Source: Struthidea cinerea (Eukaryota; Chordata; Aves; Passeriformes; Corcoracidae). From it: a DNA stretch of 64,000 nt. Positions 12,126 through 23,682 of this stretch are shown piece after piece. The notes beneath the pieces were generated by a model that was given only the letters and a program-made list of their open reading frames with translations, was not told the origin of the DNA and searched no databases. The stretch's first letter is position 1. Each line of letters begins with the position of its first letter. Location: positions 561,798 through 625,797 of the forward strand of contig VZTI01003143.1 in assembly GCA_013397865.1 (NCBI GenBank), in the 5' to 3' direction. The position numbers were made by a program, and so were the translations under genes.

Positions 12126-12962
12126 GAAAACTTGTAGCATACTGTATGTTTACTATAAAATTTGTTAAAATGTGGTTTCTGTTTTCATTATCTCTTAGCT
12201 AATGATGTTTCATATACGTGTGCCATACTGACTACTGACATATGTGATTTTACGAACAAGGACTTGGGAACAGGCACATTAGACAATGTGTATGCTCTAT
12301 TCCACTGAATCTCGAGATGAATGTGTGAATGATATTATTTTGTACATTTTGCTGGGAGAATGCTGTAGTCAGTATATAAGGCACCTGTAAGATTTCTTAA
12401 GTTTTAATTTTGTTCCTCATTGAATTGGGCGTGGCTTTCAGCAAATCAATAATTGTCTGTATCTTTGTTTGCTTTACTGTAAAGGGGAGCTTGTACTTTA
12501 CCACTGTACTAGGTAACTGTTTACTAGTGTTTTGAAAATACACAGTTCCATTAGAGTTCTAAGTTATTGTTGTTACTGCTGACCACTCTGATCCCTCCGT
12601 GAGAAGTAACTCAAAGATGCAGCTGCTTGCATTCGTATGTAAGCCCTTGCCCTTTTGCAGAAATATTTAGGTTTGCATATCAAAGCATACCAGCCTTTAG
12701 CAGCTTTCTGTTCTAATCTAAGCTGTGCCACTCACTCACTTTGAGCAAGCCCCTTGGCCTCTTTTTTTCCTTCAAGCTCAACATTATTGTATGTGTATAA
12801 ATATGTAGAAGTACCATGACCTTTCTCCAGGGCATAGGCCAATCTGCTTCTTTGCGCTGTATTTTTCTGCAGTGGCTAAGCTAATAACACCATTCTTTTC
12901 ATTCAGTGTATAAAAAGCCATGTCCGTTGACATTGCTAAATCAGAATCTTCCACTCCTTTAG

Positions 12963-13003
12963 CTACATGCATGTGATGGTGATGCATGTGTCAGATATGC
13001 ATG
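12963..13003 (+). repeat. cluster of ATGCAT palindromes
   Basis: Three ATGCATGT-type words (near 12967, 12983 and 12998) occur within 41 bases. The function, if any, is unknown; simple tandem drift is the plain explanation. Confidence 0.5.
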
Positions 13004-13116
13004 TAATTACAGTTAATTGCAAGGAAGAAAGAGCCTAGTTGTATTTACTCCCCAAGTAACTGAGGTATGCATTCTCTTTGAGCTTTGAATAATCTTTCTT
13101 TTTTTTTTTTTCACAG

Positions 13117-13170
13117 CTTTGATGATTTTGTGTATCAGACCACTTTTCCTGAATTTCTTCTTAAGGCCAG
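13117..13170 (+). other. candidate in-frame cassette exon in CPED1 (unconfirmed)
   Basis: These 54 bases follow a strong acceptor (a long T tract, then TTCACAG) and end before a weak donor, CCAG|GTTGTT. Placed between the exons ending at 11334 and starting at 17491, the segment keeps the frame, has no stop, and adds 18 residues beginning CFDDFVYQ. It would replace the conserved Trp220 codon with Cys and move the Trp/Arg split. The human protein as I remember it has no such insert. It may be a lineage-specific or minor exon, or chance. Confidence 0.25.
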
Positions 13171-14949
13171 GTTGTTCGGTCGATTTATTTAATTTGGTTT
13201 AGTTCTTATTTCTCTGACTGAGAAAAACTGGTATTTTCATTTATCAAATCTAGTGATTGCATAACTGACTGTCCAAGCAGAAAAGAAATTTATGGGAAAA
13301 ATAGTGTCTTGTGACAGAGGTCTTGTGCAGTTACTTTGTTCACTGATCATGACTCCATAGGATGTAGACAGGATATAAAGATGTTTCCTAGTCCACGTAT
13401 TTTAACTCATTTCATCCATATGACTTGTGTTGAAACCTTAAATGGAATGTTATTAGTAAACTCCCTGAATTCCTTCCACACCAGCAATAAGAAGAACTCT
13501 AGAAACTCATCTCAAACTATAATGAAACAATTACAGCCAATAGGTGAAAATGGTCACCTCAGATGTATTGGTATAAGATACTACACCTAACATGTACTCT
13601 GAAAAAAATTTCTGGCACTATTTATGGACTTTTTTCAGCTCTATGCAGTTTGTACTCGTGACATGACTAAGACATAACTGCTGCCTTTTAGAATATGGGC
13701 TATGAGGTGTCATGGAAAGTATATTTGGCTATGTCAGACAGCATGGAAGAATCAGATTAGCGAGCAGAGCTAATGCTTCTGTATCTGCAAAAGACAGAAG
13801 CCTAAGCAGGTCAAGGAGCTGCAAATGTTTTTTGAAATCAACTGATGTTTTTGGGAAAGTGGTTCCAGCTTCTCATATGCAAGCCCTTTTTTAGTTCAAA
13901 CTAGAAGCATCAGCCCTCAGACTGAATTTAGGCCGAAAATACTTTTTTTGAATTTAACTTGATCATGTCAATTACCTGGAAAGTCTGAGAAATTAACATG
14001 TTTTGGACTATGGGACAGAAAAAGGCAATGACAAGGGAGACAAGGATAGGATCACTGACCTGGAATGGGAGTAGGGAGAGACAGAAGGAAGGAGGAAAGG
14101 AGAGAGACAGTTGGGATTAAGTGCTAGGAAATTAATCCCACTCTTGAGTTTGAATTTTTTTATTTCACTTCTGAAGATCAGCACAAGGTATTTCATCTAA
14201 GAAGCCAAATGCCCTTATGGAAACTCTGTGACTGAAGCCAAACAAACACTCTACAAAACAGAGAGTTTATTTTGAAGAGAGACCTACAGTCTTCTAAAGA
14301 AAGAAAATTCATAACTCTACTGAATATTGAAATATGGTCTCAATGTTGACTTTATGACCTGTTAAAAGTTGCACCATTCACAACTAACATATCCATCAGA
14401 GGCACCAAAAGTGACTAGTTTTTTCCTTTTTATGTTTTAGTCATATGAAATATTCTATTTCTACATGTCCTTAATCGCTTATGTCTGATTGCATAGACCA
14501 TCAGAGCTATATTACTATTGCTGCTGTCAATCCTTTGCCTTTCTTGTTTGCTGAATCAGAGAGATTCCTAAAGGACAGGTTCACAATCAATAGTTTGTGA
14601 TGTACACATTGGGAATCTTTTGAAAGGTTCATGCACAAGCATGCACTCACCAAGGGTGCTGACATACAGTCAATTAGTTTCATTAGAGCTAACTGCAAAG
14701 GGGGTAGGCAAAGTGCACATCTGTACTTGACACCTCCAAGATACTTAAGTCAGTGGGGGGCCACTCAAACAGATGAAGGTCCATTCTTGAGTAACAGCAC
14801 GTGAAGGAAAGGACTCTGTAGAGTCTTCTGCATTAGGAAGAGCTTCATAACTGCATCTTACCTCAGTCTGCTTATTGCAAGGAGCTTGGACAAAGGAAAG
14901 CTTCATGATGCTGATGATTAAAAAACTCAGGCTGCAGCAGAGATAAATC

Positions 14950-15957
14950 ATTGAACCATAGAGTCATTTACGTTGGAAAGGTTCCTCTCATCCTATCACT
15001 TATTACGTGGGACAATGAATCCACCTGGCTGTCGTCGCTGCCACGGCCACCCAGTGGCCTGGCAGGAGACAAGACAGTGTCCTGGTCGGCGGCACAGGGC
15101 ACACAGTCCTCGCGGCTGGTGGAAGCCCCTTGCCACAAGCACACAATAGAGGCTGCAGCTGGGATGTTGCCCAGCAACGGGACCGCGGTGAAGGAGGCAG
15201 AGGGACCTCTCTGGTGCTCACAGATCCAGCTTTACTGATAACACAGAATAACAAGGAGATTCAAAGCCGAAGTGAGAGCACCAAGAACAGGCGGGGGGAG
15301 GAACCAGACAAGCCTTTTTATGGTGCTCTAAAAGAGGGAGGAACTAAGGGAAACAGTCCAATAGGGAGATGAGGGAATGACAGGTAACCAATAGGGAAAG
15401 GAACAGGGGAGAACTTTCTGGAACTTATGCATAGGCAATTAAACTAATAAATATACATAAAGAGACGAACCAATAAGGACTAAAGAATAAGAGAAGGGTC
15501 TAGAAAGAGGGGAGGAGATGTGGCAGTGGCAATCACCCAGAAAAGGATGGCCTTAGGTCTGATGGCCATCCTCTGAGCTGGCCTCAGACCTGCCCTCGGG
15601 GTCGAAGTCAGGAGCAGGAAAATTGATCCATTTAATGACATCTAGCCCTGAGGTGGGCTGGGCCACCGCAACACCTGGCTACAACCTTGTTTCAGGGAGA
15701 ACGATAGAGAGCGATAAGGTCTCCCCTGAGCCTCCTTTTCTCCAGACTAAATACCCCCAGCTCTCTGAGCCACTTCTCATAACACTTGGGCTCCAGCCCC
15801 TTCCCCAGCTTCATTACCCTTCTCTGGACGTGCTCCAGCACCTCAATGTCTTTCATGTAGTGAGAAGCCAAAACTGAACACAAGATTCAAGGTGTGGCCT
15901 CACCAGTGCTGTGTGCAGGGGGCCAACCACTGCCCCAGTCCTGCTGGCCATATTGTA
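14950..15957 (-). mobile_element. CR1 LINE fragment interrupted by a solo LTR
   Basis: On the minus strand this is the 3' part of CR1. The tail at 14950-14985 resembles AATCATAGAGTCATTTACGT in plus orientation, followed after an internal deletion by CCTATCACTTATTACGTGGG up to 15029. CR1 resumes at 15674 (CCTGGCTACAACC) and runs to about 15957. The right part still reads through the CR1 ORF2 C-terminus on the minus strand (HYMKDIEVLEHVQRR, then LRELGVFSLEKRRLRGDLIALY), ending in the usual place. The element is heavily 5'-truncated. The LTR at 15030-15673 was inserted later. Confidence 0.92.
15030..15673 (-). mobile_element. solo LTR, ERVK-like, nested in CR1
   Basis: The element is 644 bases and begins TG and ends CA in both readings. 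It is flanked by a perfect 6-bp duplication, CCTGGC, at 15024-15029 and 15674-15679; removing the insert and one copy rejoins the CR1 consensus exactly. Signals favour the minus strand: three ATTGG-type boxes (plus CCAATAGGG near 15359 and 15389, CCAATAAGG near 15469), a TATA-like CCATAAAAAGG (plus 15313-15322), and AGTAAAG as a possible poly-A signal (plus 15230-15236). A 6-bp duplication is typical of class II (alpha/beta-like) avian retroviruses. There is no internal retroviral region, so it is a recombination remnant and encodes nothing. Confidence 0.9.
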
Positions 15958-16946
15958 ATCTGAGTATTTTTCTCTAATATGGTTTCTAAATAATCAGATA
16001 TAGTTATTATGGGTCTCTTAATGCTGTCTGATGTTAATTGCAGTCTCTACAGGTTTGAAATTCATACAGGTCACACTGTTCCTTTGTGAGCAGGGACCTT
16101 GCAGTTATGGTGGCTGCCACACTCCTCACGTGCTCTCTGACTAAACCAGACTCTGTCATTTTACAGAGTGTAGGCATGTTGCTTAAACCCTCAAACCAGG
16201 GTTTGGGACCAGGCAGACAAATAGAAACAGTGGAGAGAAAAAATGTATTTGACAGATGTTAGCTGTTACTTCCTTGACAAGCAGAAAGAGGGGTGCAAAA
16301 TGACCTACAACTTGGAAAGCAAGCTCCAATAGTTTGTTAAGTGCTTCCTTTGAAGTAGGTCATGAATGTGAATAAAATTAAGGTGGTGTCTAGACACTGC
16401 AAGCTCAGAGCTACATTTTCCTGCATACACAAAGACACACAGATCTGCCAGCTGCTTCTTTCCTTATCTCATTGAGTTAATGCAGAAATCTGTTTTATCA
16501 CTTGACAGTTTTTTATCACTGGGCAGTTTACCTTTTTCCATGATTGACCTCAATACTGCTTGCAGAAGCTTCTCTTGAAACATTAGTGATGGATGATTGC
16601 ACAGAGCAATATTGCCACCTCCCTTCCTTGGCGCAGAGAGTGACTTTGTGTCCTTCAAAATCCAAACTGCAGTATCCAGGAAGAAGCTGGGTTATGAGAA
16701 CTTCTAAAGGAAACACTAAAAGGAAAACCAGCTTCAAGAAATGCTAATGGACCTCGAAAAAGGTCTTATCAGCCAGAGGGTTGGATTGAAGAGAAGCCTA
16801 CTCCCTTTTGCCTACCATGCTACCAAAATTCTACTTGAAAGAAAAAATCTGCAGAGTTCACAATATGGACACCACTGACATGTTGATTAATTGTTGCAGT
16901 TGACTTGTCTTTTTTTCACAGAGATTTTACATACATATACGTGTGC

Positions 16947-16980
16947 ATATATATATATATATATATCTATATATACACAC
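16947..16980 (+). repeat. AT/AC microsatellite
   Basis: Alternating (AT)n with one TC interruption, passing into ACACAC. An ordinary intronic simple repeat. Confidence 0.9.
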
Positions 16981-17490
16981 ACTCTCTGAGTTTGTTTTGA
17001 ATTTGCAAACAAAGCAAAACACATAGAAGTTCCATATTAGGAATTCATGCTAATGTCAGTACAGATATTCCCCTGGAGACATGCCTTCATTTTTATTTAA
17101 TTCTTTTTGAGAAAAGTCTAACTTTAATCTCAAGTCTATGCAAAAAAGCTCATCATAGAAGCAGTTAAGAGATATAGTTTGGGTTATTTCATTCTTGGCT
17201 ATATCCACTCTTCCTTTTCCTAGCAAGGCAACTATGTTTTGGAATTTATTTCTTTTTTTGTTTTCTATTGCTGTGATATGCTGCCATGTATTATGGAATG
17301 TGTGTTTTCTGTTATGTTCACTCAGGTAATATCTCTAATGCTGGGAATATGAATCCAGAAGGTTCATCTTTCCACAGAGAATGCTAAAATACCATGTGCC
17401 CTGGGATACCATATAGAAATTTTTGCAAAATATTTCATTGTTTCTGTTCCTTCCATTCATGTAGAAATATGTCTGCTATTGAATTGACAG

Positions 17491-17558
17491 GCAACCTTCT
17501 CAAGAAAATATGAATCCTAAGCAGAGTGTTCCTTCTGACTTCAGGAAGAATCATGAAG
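17491..17558 (+). CDS. CPED1: CPED1 internal exon f (variable linker)
   Basis: The exon is 68 nt. The first base completes Trp220, 22 codons follow (221-242), and one base remains. The acceptor is ATTGACAG and the donor AAG|GTAAGG. It encodes a polar linker starting QPSQENMNPK. Residue identity with human is low here, but the linker length between LEW and the next conserved block (HI-QIF) is within a few residues of human. It links the helical half to the cadherin-like domain. Confidence 0.85.
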
Positions 17559-17886
17559 GTAAGGGTTCAGAGTAAGATCTTTTATATACAGTATGTTTTT
17601 CCTACTTGTATTATTTCTGATAACATGTGGATTTATATTGCATTGTCTTGCATTCCAGCTGAAAAGTCTTAGCTTACAACATATAAAAGACCAATTTCTT
17701 CTTTATCTTATGTAAGTTGTTACACTGAGCCCATGAGCAGCATTCACAAGCCTAAAGTAAAGATCTCACACTGTAAAGAATAAAAGTACAATGCGTCTCT
17801 TATAAGTAAAAGATGGTTCCTTCTCCAGTAGGACTGTAATCAGGCTTAGAGCAGAAAATTATTAGCTGTTTCTGTTTATCTTTCAG
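17559..17886 (+). other. CPED1 intron f-g
   Basis: A short intron of 328 bases with nothing recognisable beyond the splice signals. Confidence 0.85.
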
Positions 17887-17931
17887 CATTGCATTATTCC
17901 AGTAAGATTGAAGAAAGACAATGCAGTTATG
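17887..17931 (+). CDS. CPED1: CPED1 microexon g (45 nt)
   Basis: This short exon is read as two bases completing Ala243, 14 codons (244-257, LHYSSKIEERQCSY) and one base completing Asp258 with the next exon. The acceptor is TCTTTCAG and the donor ATG|GTAAGT, the latter near consensus. Its length is a multiple of three, so skipping it would keep the frame. Human has a similar polar segment with a cysteine near the end. Support comes from phase, splice sites and position more than from residue identity. Confidence 0.83.
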
Positions 17932-19806
17932 GTAAGTCAAGGTCTTTCTAGACCATGGAGGGGATGAAGAGAGATTTCTTGAAAAAATTTCTTGGGTTTC
18001 TCTACATAACCTCTAAGTGAATAGAGCATCTGCAGGCTTTTACTAAAAAAAAAGGATTTTTAAGTAGTAAGAAGGTTTATAAAACACTCAATAAATGGAC
18101 TATTATTTTCAATAAGCCTCAAAACCAAAATTAAACATTGCTGTATGTGCATATTAATGTGAGTATTCCAGCACTCATTGATACCTTGTCACACTTCAAG
18201 AGACTTTTGCCCCCCCTTTTCCAATAACCTCAGCATACATTTGTTCTTGTGGAAAAACCTTTAAACTTGTCTGGAGTTTAATCAGTTTTGTTTAAAGCTT
18301 TGTCTTCAGCTCAATAATGGAGTATTAAGGAGCTGTTTAAGAGATGAGGAGTGTTTCTAAAATATATGCTTGCAGGAATATTTAAAATATTTTTAAAGAT
18401 CTGTAAAGATGTAAAATATGTTTTTCTTTGGTGGTAGCAATGCTGCCTTCCTCATTCCCAAATTATCTGAGGGGCCCATTTGTAAAGATGAAGCCATTGC
18501 TCCTTGGTGGATAGGTTTTGTTACACATTGAGCCTCATAACCCCTCTGTTGCTGATCTCATGCTGCATCCAGGAACTATTCTTGTGTCAGATAGAGGCCA
18601 GAGATACTCATGAGCTGGCTGACTGGCATCACCATTCTAATTGCATGATATTTTACTTTAAAAATACCTTGATTAATGTTATTTTGAAATTCCTCCTCAT
18701 TGTTAAGCTAGTAGTAGGAAAACATTTCTAAGTAAGTCATACAGGATATGGAGAAGTGTTTATACTCATCTGTCGGGGAGTTTTTTAATTCTTTCTCTGT
18801 GTCTGTGTGTAAGACTCTATTCCCCTACAAATCTAGCCCAAATTCTGTTCTTCCGCTGGAATATCTTCCCTTAAATTTTAATCCATGCAAGAGAGTTCTG
18901 AAATTGCCCTGTTTTGTTTCTCAGGGCAGATGTTTCAAGGTAGAAAAGGTTCACATAAAAATATTTGCATAATTTTTGATCCTTTCAAGCCACAAGATTT
19001 TTTAGATATTATAGTAAAAGAGTTTCCTATCTGGAATATTTTCTGAAGTACCCAAGTTTAAAACATGTACTAGTGAATATGTGTGTAAAGCAGTTTGAAT
19101 GTGTAATTATACTGTAAATCTGAATCCAATAGGCTGGATTAAAATATTTGTCATAAGTAGGTTGCCAACAAATAATTATTCTCATGAGTAATTTGGCAAA
19201 CACTATGCCACATAAAGGACACATTTGAGCAAATAGGATTTGATTGTGGAGATTTCATACACAAGAAAGGAGCTGGAATTTGTTGATATAGGAATTTTAA
19301 TAAAACATTCTTCCAGCTGTACTGCAAATGACCCCATGGGTCTTGATATCTCCATGTGACTTGTTCTTATGAACAGTAAGAGTATGTCTAACTTATTTTG
19401 ATTTTTATTGGAAATTACACTTATACATAAACCCTGTACACAGCCTGGTACCTAAGTAGGTTATGAATTTTGGCCTACCTCTTCTTTAAGTTTCAGTTAA
19501 CTAACTAGAGACAGATCTCCCAGACTTAATCCTTCCATTTTCAAAGGCTTACACAGGCTTTGAGTTTTGTGACTAGGACTAAAGTGATTGGACACTGAAT
19601 GTTTAAAATGACTCCAAGGCCTACAAATTTCTCTCAAGTGCCATTACAAACTCCATTAAAACTTTGTAGCAGGATTATGAGTCTCTGAGTCACTAGGCAT
19701 TAAATATCTTGCCACTGTACATTTTATCAGTCTGCCAGAAGTTGCATGTAGTTCCAAAATGTTCATACATTTCACAGTTTTTTTCTTTGATGCCTTCTTG
19801 TAACAG
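17932..19806 (+). other. CPED1 intron g-h
   Basis: AT-rich unique sequence. No repeat or RNA gene recognised. Confidence 0.8.
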
Positions 19807-19993
19807 ATAAAGATACCCTATCTCATATCAGACAGATCTTCACCAGTCCACAGCTGGACTTGAATCCTCAGTTTAACCCAAAGATCAGAGAATACTATGC
19901 AGAAGTTCCATTCGACATGGTGACAGTGAAGATAGGAGCAGAACCCTCTAACTGTCAATGCCACGTACACCTCGACAACAAGAAAGGGCCAAG
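19807..19993 (+). CDS. CPED1: CPED1 internal exon h (start of cadherin-like domain)
   Basis: The exon is 187 nt: two bases, 61 codons (259-319), two bases. The acceptor is TTGTAACAG and the donor AAG|GTATGA. It contains HIRQIFTSPQLDLNPQF and then EVPFDMVTVKIGAE, closely matching the human HIKQIFTHPHLELNPDF and EVPFDVVTVTIG. From about codon 285 this is the first half of the cadherin-like beta-sandwich domain, with alternating hydrophobic strands. The CxC pair in CQCHVHL is also in human (CLCKVHL). A CpG-rich solo LTR begins 223 bases after the donor. Confidence 0.95.
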
Positions 19994-20216
19994 GTATGAG
20001 AAACAACATATGAGTGTAAAAACTTAATTTTGGAAATATGTCATCATGCTCCCGAATTTGTTTTTTGTTTCCAAAAACCCAGAACACAAATAATTAGCCA
20101 CAGGAACGTCAGAGGGAGTTCAACACTGAGAAACTTGTATTTATTTTTAATGTCCTGAAGGCAATGGTCATACGTTGTTCTCAAGCCATAATTAACCCTA
20201 GCTCAATAGAGTGTAC

Positions 20217-20726
20217 TGTTGGGGTGTCCTGGCAAACCTGCCAGCCTAGGGCTCGGAGGGACGGAGCTGCGCCTGGAAAAACCCTCGCTGTTAATGTTCC
20301 CTCTATACAAACGTGTATTGGTTCACCCCGGTTTTCCCCTTCCCCCCGCGGTGCCAAGGGTGTTGGGCTGGCCCCGGGTCCCTTCCCTTCCCATTGGCTG
20401 TTGCTGTAAGCCCCGCCCCCGGCCCCGGGACCCTGAGAGAAGCCAGGGGCGCCGTGGTCAGTCTGCTGAGGGGGACGGAGGCGTGAACACCTCTGGCCAG
20501 CTCCAGTGTCTCCGTTCTCGCCTTCCTTTGTTCTCGGGGTCCAGGGGGGTCCAACCAAACGCCCTGTGGACGTAGCTGCTTCACCTAGAGAGCTCCACAA
20601 CCAGAAAGGGAAAATCACAGATAGCTCGGCCGGCTTTTAAAGTGTGGTCTAAGCTCTGCTATTTTGCTGGGCTAGTTCGGGACCTCACCCCCAAGCTAGC
20701 CAGCCCGGCAGCCAGACAAAGACACA
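20217..20726. mobile_element. CpG-rich solo LTR (ERVK-like)
   Basis: The element is 510 bases, starts TGTTGGGG and ends AGACACA, and is bounded by a perfect 6-bp duplication GTGTAC at 20211-20216 and 20727-20732. It is far more GC- and CpG-rich than its surroundings, with a GC-box-like CCCCGCCCCC and an ATTGG motif near 20394. Orientation is uncertain: TTTTAAAG near 20634 and TATAGAGG (minus, near 20303) are both possible TATA boxes. No internal retroviral region is present. Overlapping open frames here on both strands reflect GC richness, not genes. Confidence 0.85.
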
Positions 20727-20998
20727 GTGTACAATTGCAGTATCTCACCCATCTTCTGCAGTCACTGATAACATCAAAGCTGGGTGGGAACAGACCATCA
20801 CTACACTGCACACAGAAGATGACAGAGAATTTGAGCTTTTGTATCCAGGTGTTAATTTTGCACAGTGCCCTAATCTGCTGCCCTGCTGGGCTTGGTGTGC
20901 TTACATGGGTCAGAGTAGGGCAGCTGGCTTCAAAGGAAGAAATAAGTTTACTGACTCAGAAGGTTCCATTTTTGTCATAGTTGCATTATAAAGAATTG

Positions 20999-22110
20999 TC
21001 ATAGAATAAGTCACATTGAAAAAGACCCTTAAGGTCATCAAGTCCAACTGTTAACCCAGCATTACCAAGCCCGCCACTAAACCACATCCGTAAGTGCCAC
21101 ATCTACACAACTTTTAAATACCTCCAGGCATGGTGATTCACCACTTCCCTGGGCAGCCTGTTCCAATACCTGACAACCCTTTCAGTGAAGAAATTCTTCC
21201 CAATGTTCAACCTAAACCTCCCCTGGTGAAACTTAAAGCCATTTCCTTTTGTCCTATCACTTGGAGGAAGAGACTGACCTCCACCTTGCTACACCCTCCT
21301 GTTCAGCAGTTGTCGAGAATGACATGCTCTCCCCTCAGCTTCCTTTTCTCCACAATAAATATCCTTGGCTCCCTCAGCCACTTCTCATCAGACTTGTGCT
21401 CCTGCCTGTTCACCCTGCTTACTTCCTTTTCTGGACATGCTCCAGCCTCTCAATGTCTTTCTTGTAGTGAGGGGACCAAAATTGAACACAGGATTTGAGG
21501 TGAAGCCTCACCAGTGCTGAGTACGTGGGGGTAATCATTGCCCTGGTCCTGCTGGCCACATTATTCTTAATACAGGCCAGGATGCCATTGGCCTTCTTGG
21601 CCACTTGGGCACAGGCTGGCTCATATTCAGCTGCTGTTGACCAGCACCCCCAGGTCTTTTTCCACCGGGTATCTTTGCAGCCACTTTGCCCACAGCCTGT
21701 AGCTCTGCATGGGGTTGTTGTGACCCAAGTGCAGGACCTTGCACTTGGCCTCGTTGAACCTATACACTTGGCCTCGGTCCATGGATCCAGCCTGTCCAGA
21801 TCCTTCTGCAGAGCCTTCCTGCCCTCCAGCAGATCAACACCCCCACCCAACTTAGTGTTATCTGCAAACTAACTGAGGGTGCCCTCAATCTCCATGTCCA
21901 GATCATCGCCCTGGCCATCCAGCCAGTTTTTTACCCAGCAAAATGTATGTGAATGTAAGGTGTGAGCAGCCAGTTTCTCCAGAAGAATGCTGTGGGAATC
22001 AGTACCAAAGGCTTCACTAAAGTCTAGGTAGGCAACAATCACAGCCTTTTTCTCATCCACTAAGTGGGTCATTTTGTCATCCACGAGAGTTCCAGCTTAT
22101 CTGATCTTTT
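20999..22110 (-). mobile_element. CR1 LINE, 3' ~1.1 kb with decayed reverse transcriptase
   Basis: The plus-strand CATAGAAT at 21001-21008 is the inverted CR1 3' octamer. Reading on the minus strand from 22084, the CR1 reverse transcriptase is recognisable: VAYLDFSEAFGTDSHSILLEKL, then WVKNWLDG, then (after a deletion of the segment that normally precedes the active-site loop) the FADN box, VDLLEGRKAL, CAQVAKKANGILACIKNNVA and HYKKDIERLEHVQ. A TAG stop lies just before the FAD box, and its second aspartate is Asn. With the internal loss this makes the copy inactive. The 5' part is missing. It lies in the CPED1 intron before the exon at 23683, antisense to the gene. Confidence 0.93.
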
Positions 22111-23682
22111 AGAGAACTATAAAGCTGAACGATAGAGGAGAGAGCAGAGTCATCACTAAACATCGTATTTGAGCACTGACCCACAATAAACCCTGATGTT
22201 TAATTGCTACTATGATCCCTGGCACAGTTTGGGCTTTCCCAACCAGCTCTCTCAGAGAAAACAGCATGTACCAGGGACAATACCAATAGGTATTTTGGGT
22301 ATGGCCTGGTTTTTAATGTTGGGAAGGACAAAAAGTGTTTATTTATCTGGGTCAGGTACCTCAGAACCAGAGAACTGGCCTATACATACTAGCCATTAGT
22401 AAGTGGATAAAAGGGAGAACAGGGACAGTGATTTACTTGGGAAGAAAAGTTCTTAACTATTTCAGAGGTAACTTTGCTTCATGACGTGAAGTGCTTGGCA
22501 AACCCAGCATCTTTTGACTGACTGTGAAGCAGATGCTTTGAACTAGACTGTCTGCTACTAACCAGAAAGTCTGTGCAGTTGTTACTGATCTAATGCCCAA
22601 TATTTCCTATATTTTCAATAAGAAATCAGTCTTGATTTATCATTTCAAAAGAAAGTGTCATTGAAGTCTTCCACACAATATTTTGGTGTTTTAGTGTTAA
22701 CTGCCTTGGCAGTCAGCATGGATATATGTGAAAACCTGAAAGATTTCTTCCTTGTAGAATGAAAAACAGCAAAATGATCTTTGCACTGAAAAGTAAAAGC
22801 CCTGTGTGTGCAGGTTCTGTGCCTTTCAGCATTTATTTCCCTGATAAAGGAAGAAGAGCATAGCTCAGCTTTGCTCTGGTTTGTCACTCTGAGCAGTTTG
22901 TCTGGGAATCCATCAAATTTGGCTAGTGGACAATTTCAGCAGCTAACTACACTTCTGATTGTATTTATCTCTCCCTGACGACTTCATCACAAATTTGGGC
23001 CTGCCAGGAATTATTGTGCCTAATTATTTCATTCACAGATTTCATGTCAGAATATTTGCCACTGACACTGTTTTCACTAAGGTTTACTCTCAGTATTTTG
23101 TCTTCTTGAAAGAACTACAAATACTTACAAATCTTATTTTACACTTTTGTCGCTGTGAGCGGCACTAACGGTGAGGAATGGCACGACAAGTTCAGAAGGA
23201 AAACAGTAGTGTTCTCTATTAATTAATTAAATCATCATTTTTATAACAGGGATCGCAAAGAGTGTGTTGAATGGCGTAAGACAATTGGGTGCTCAGCCAT
23301 CTACCCCTTGAGGGGATTGGTCAAGCTCTAAAACACTTATTCCAAAATATCAGAAGGCTAGAACCATAACAAACTTGCATAACAAACCCAGGTGCAAGAT
23401 AAAGAGTTCGTTTACAAAAACCCATAGCAGTGTTTTTCATAGCTTCTGTGAGAACCACAGAGTTCTCACAGAACGCTGCAGAAAGCTGAAAGATTTCTCT
23501 ACCAAAGCTTTTCAGCATCCACACACTGTTTTTATTTAAAATCTCATGTATTTGGTAATACAAAGAAAATGTTAGAAATAGCAGCCTCTAGGAGCAAGTG
23601 AAATTCAGCAGCCGTAGATAAAGGAGTGTAAATCTTTTTTTCTTTAGTGTTTATTCCACTTCTTTCCTATTTTGTCATGCAG

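Larger units (their letters stand above)
11335..17490 (+). other. CPED1 intron e-f
   Basis: The largest intron within the exon cluster. It contains the GGAA array with gap, the ATGCAT cluster, the 54-nt candidate exon, the CR1 with its nested LTR, and the AT microsatellite. Outside those I see only unique AT-rich sequence. Confidence 0.8.
19994..23682 (+). other. CPED1 intron h-i
   Basis: Contains the CpG-rich solo LTR and, 270 bases after it, the long antisense CR1 fragment. The remaining 1.5 kb before the exon at 23683 is unique AT-rich sequence. Confidence 0.85.

Noticed and set aside
11843..12202. Open frames across the N gap
   Set aside because: They are composed of unknown residues and GGAA repeat translation.
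20181..20618. Open frames of 81-145 codons on both strands
   Set aside because: They lie inside or across the CpG-rich solo LTR bounded by a target duplication; the openness comes from GC content.
21419..21872. Plus-strand open frame of 115 codons opposite CR1
   Set aside because: It is the reverse complement of the CR1 reverse transcriptase region; only the minus-strand reading makes sense.
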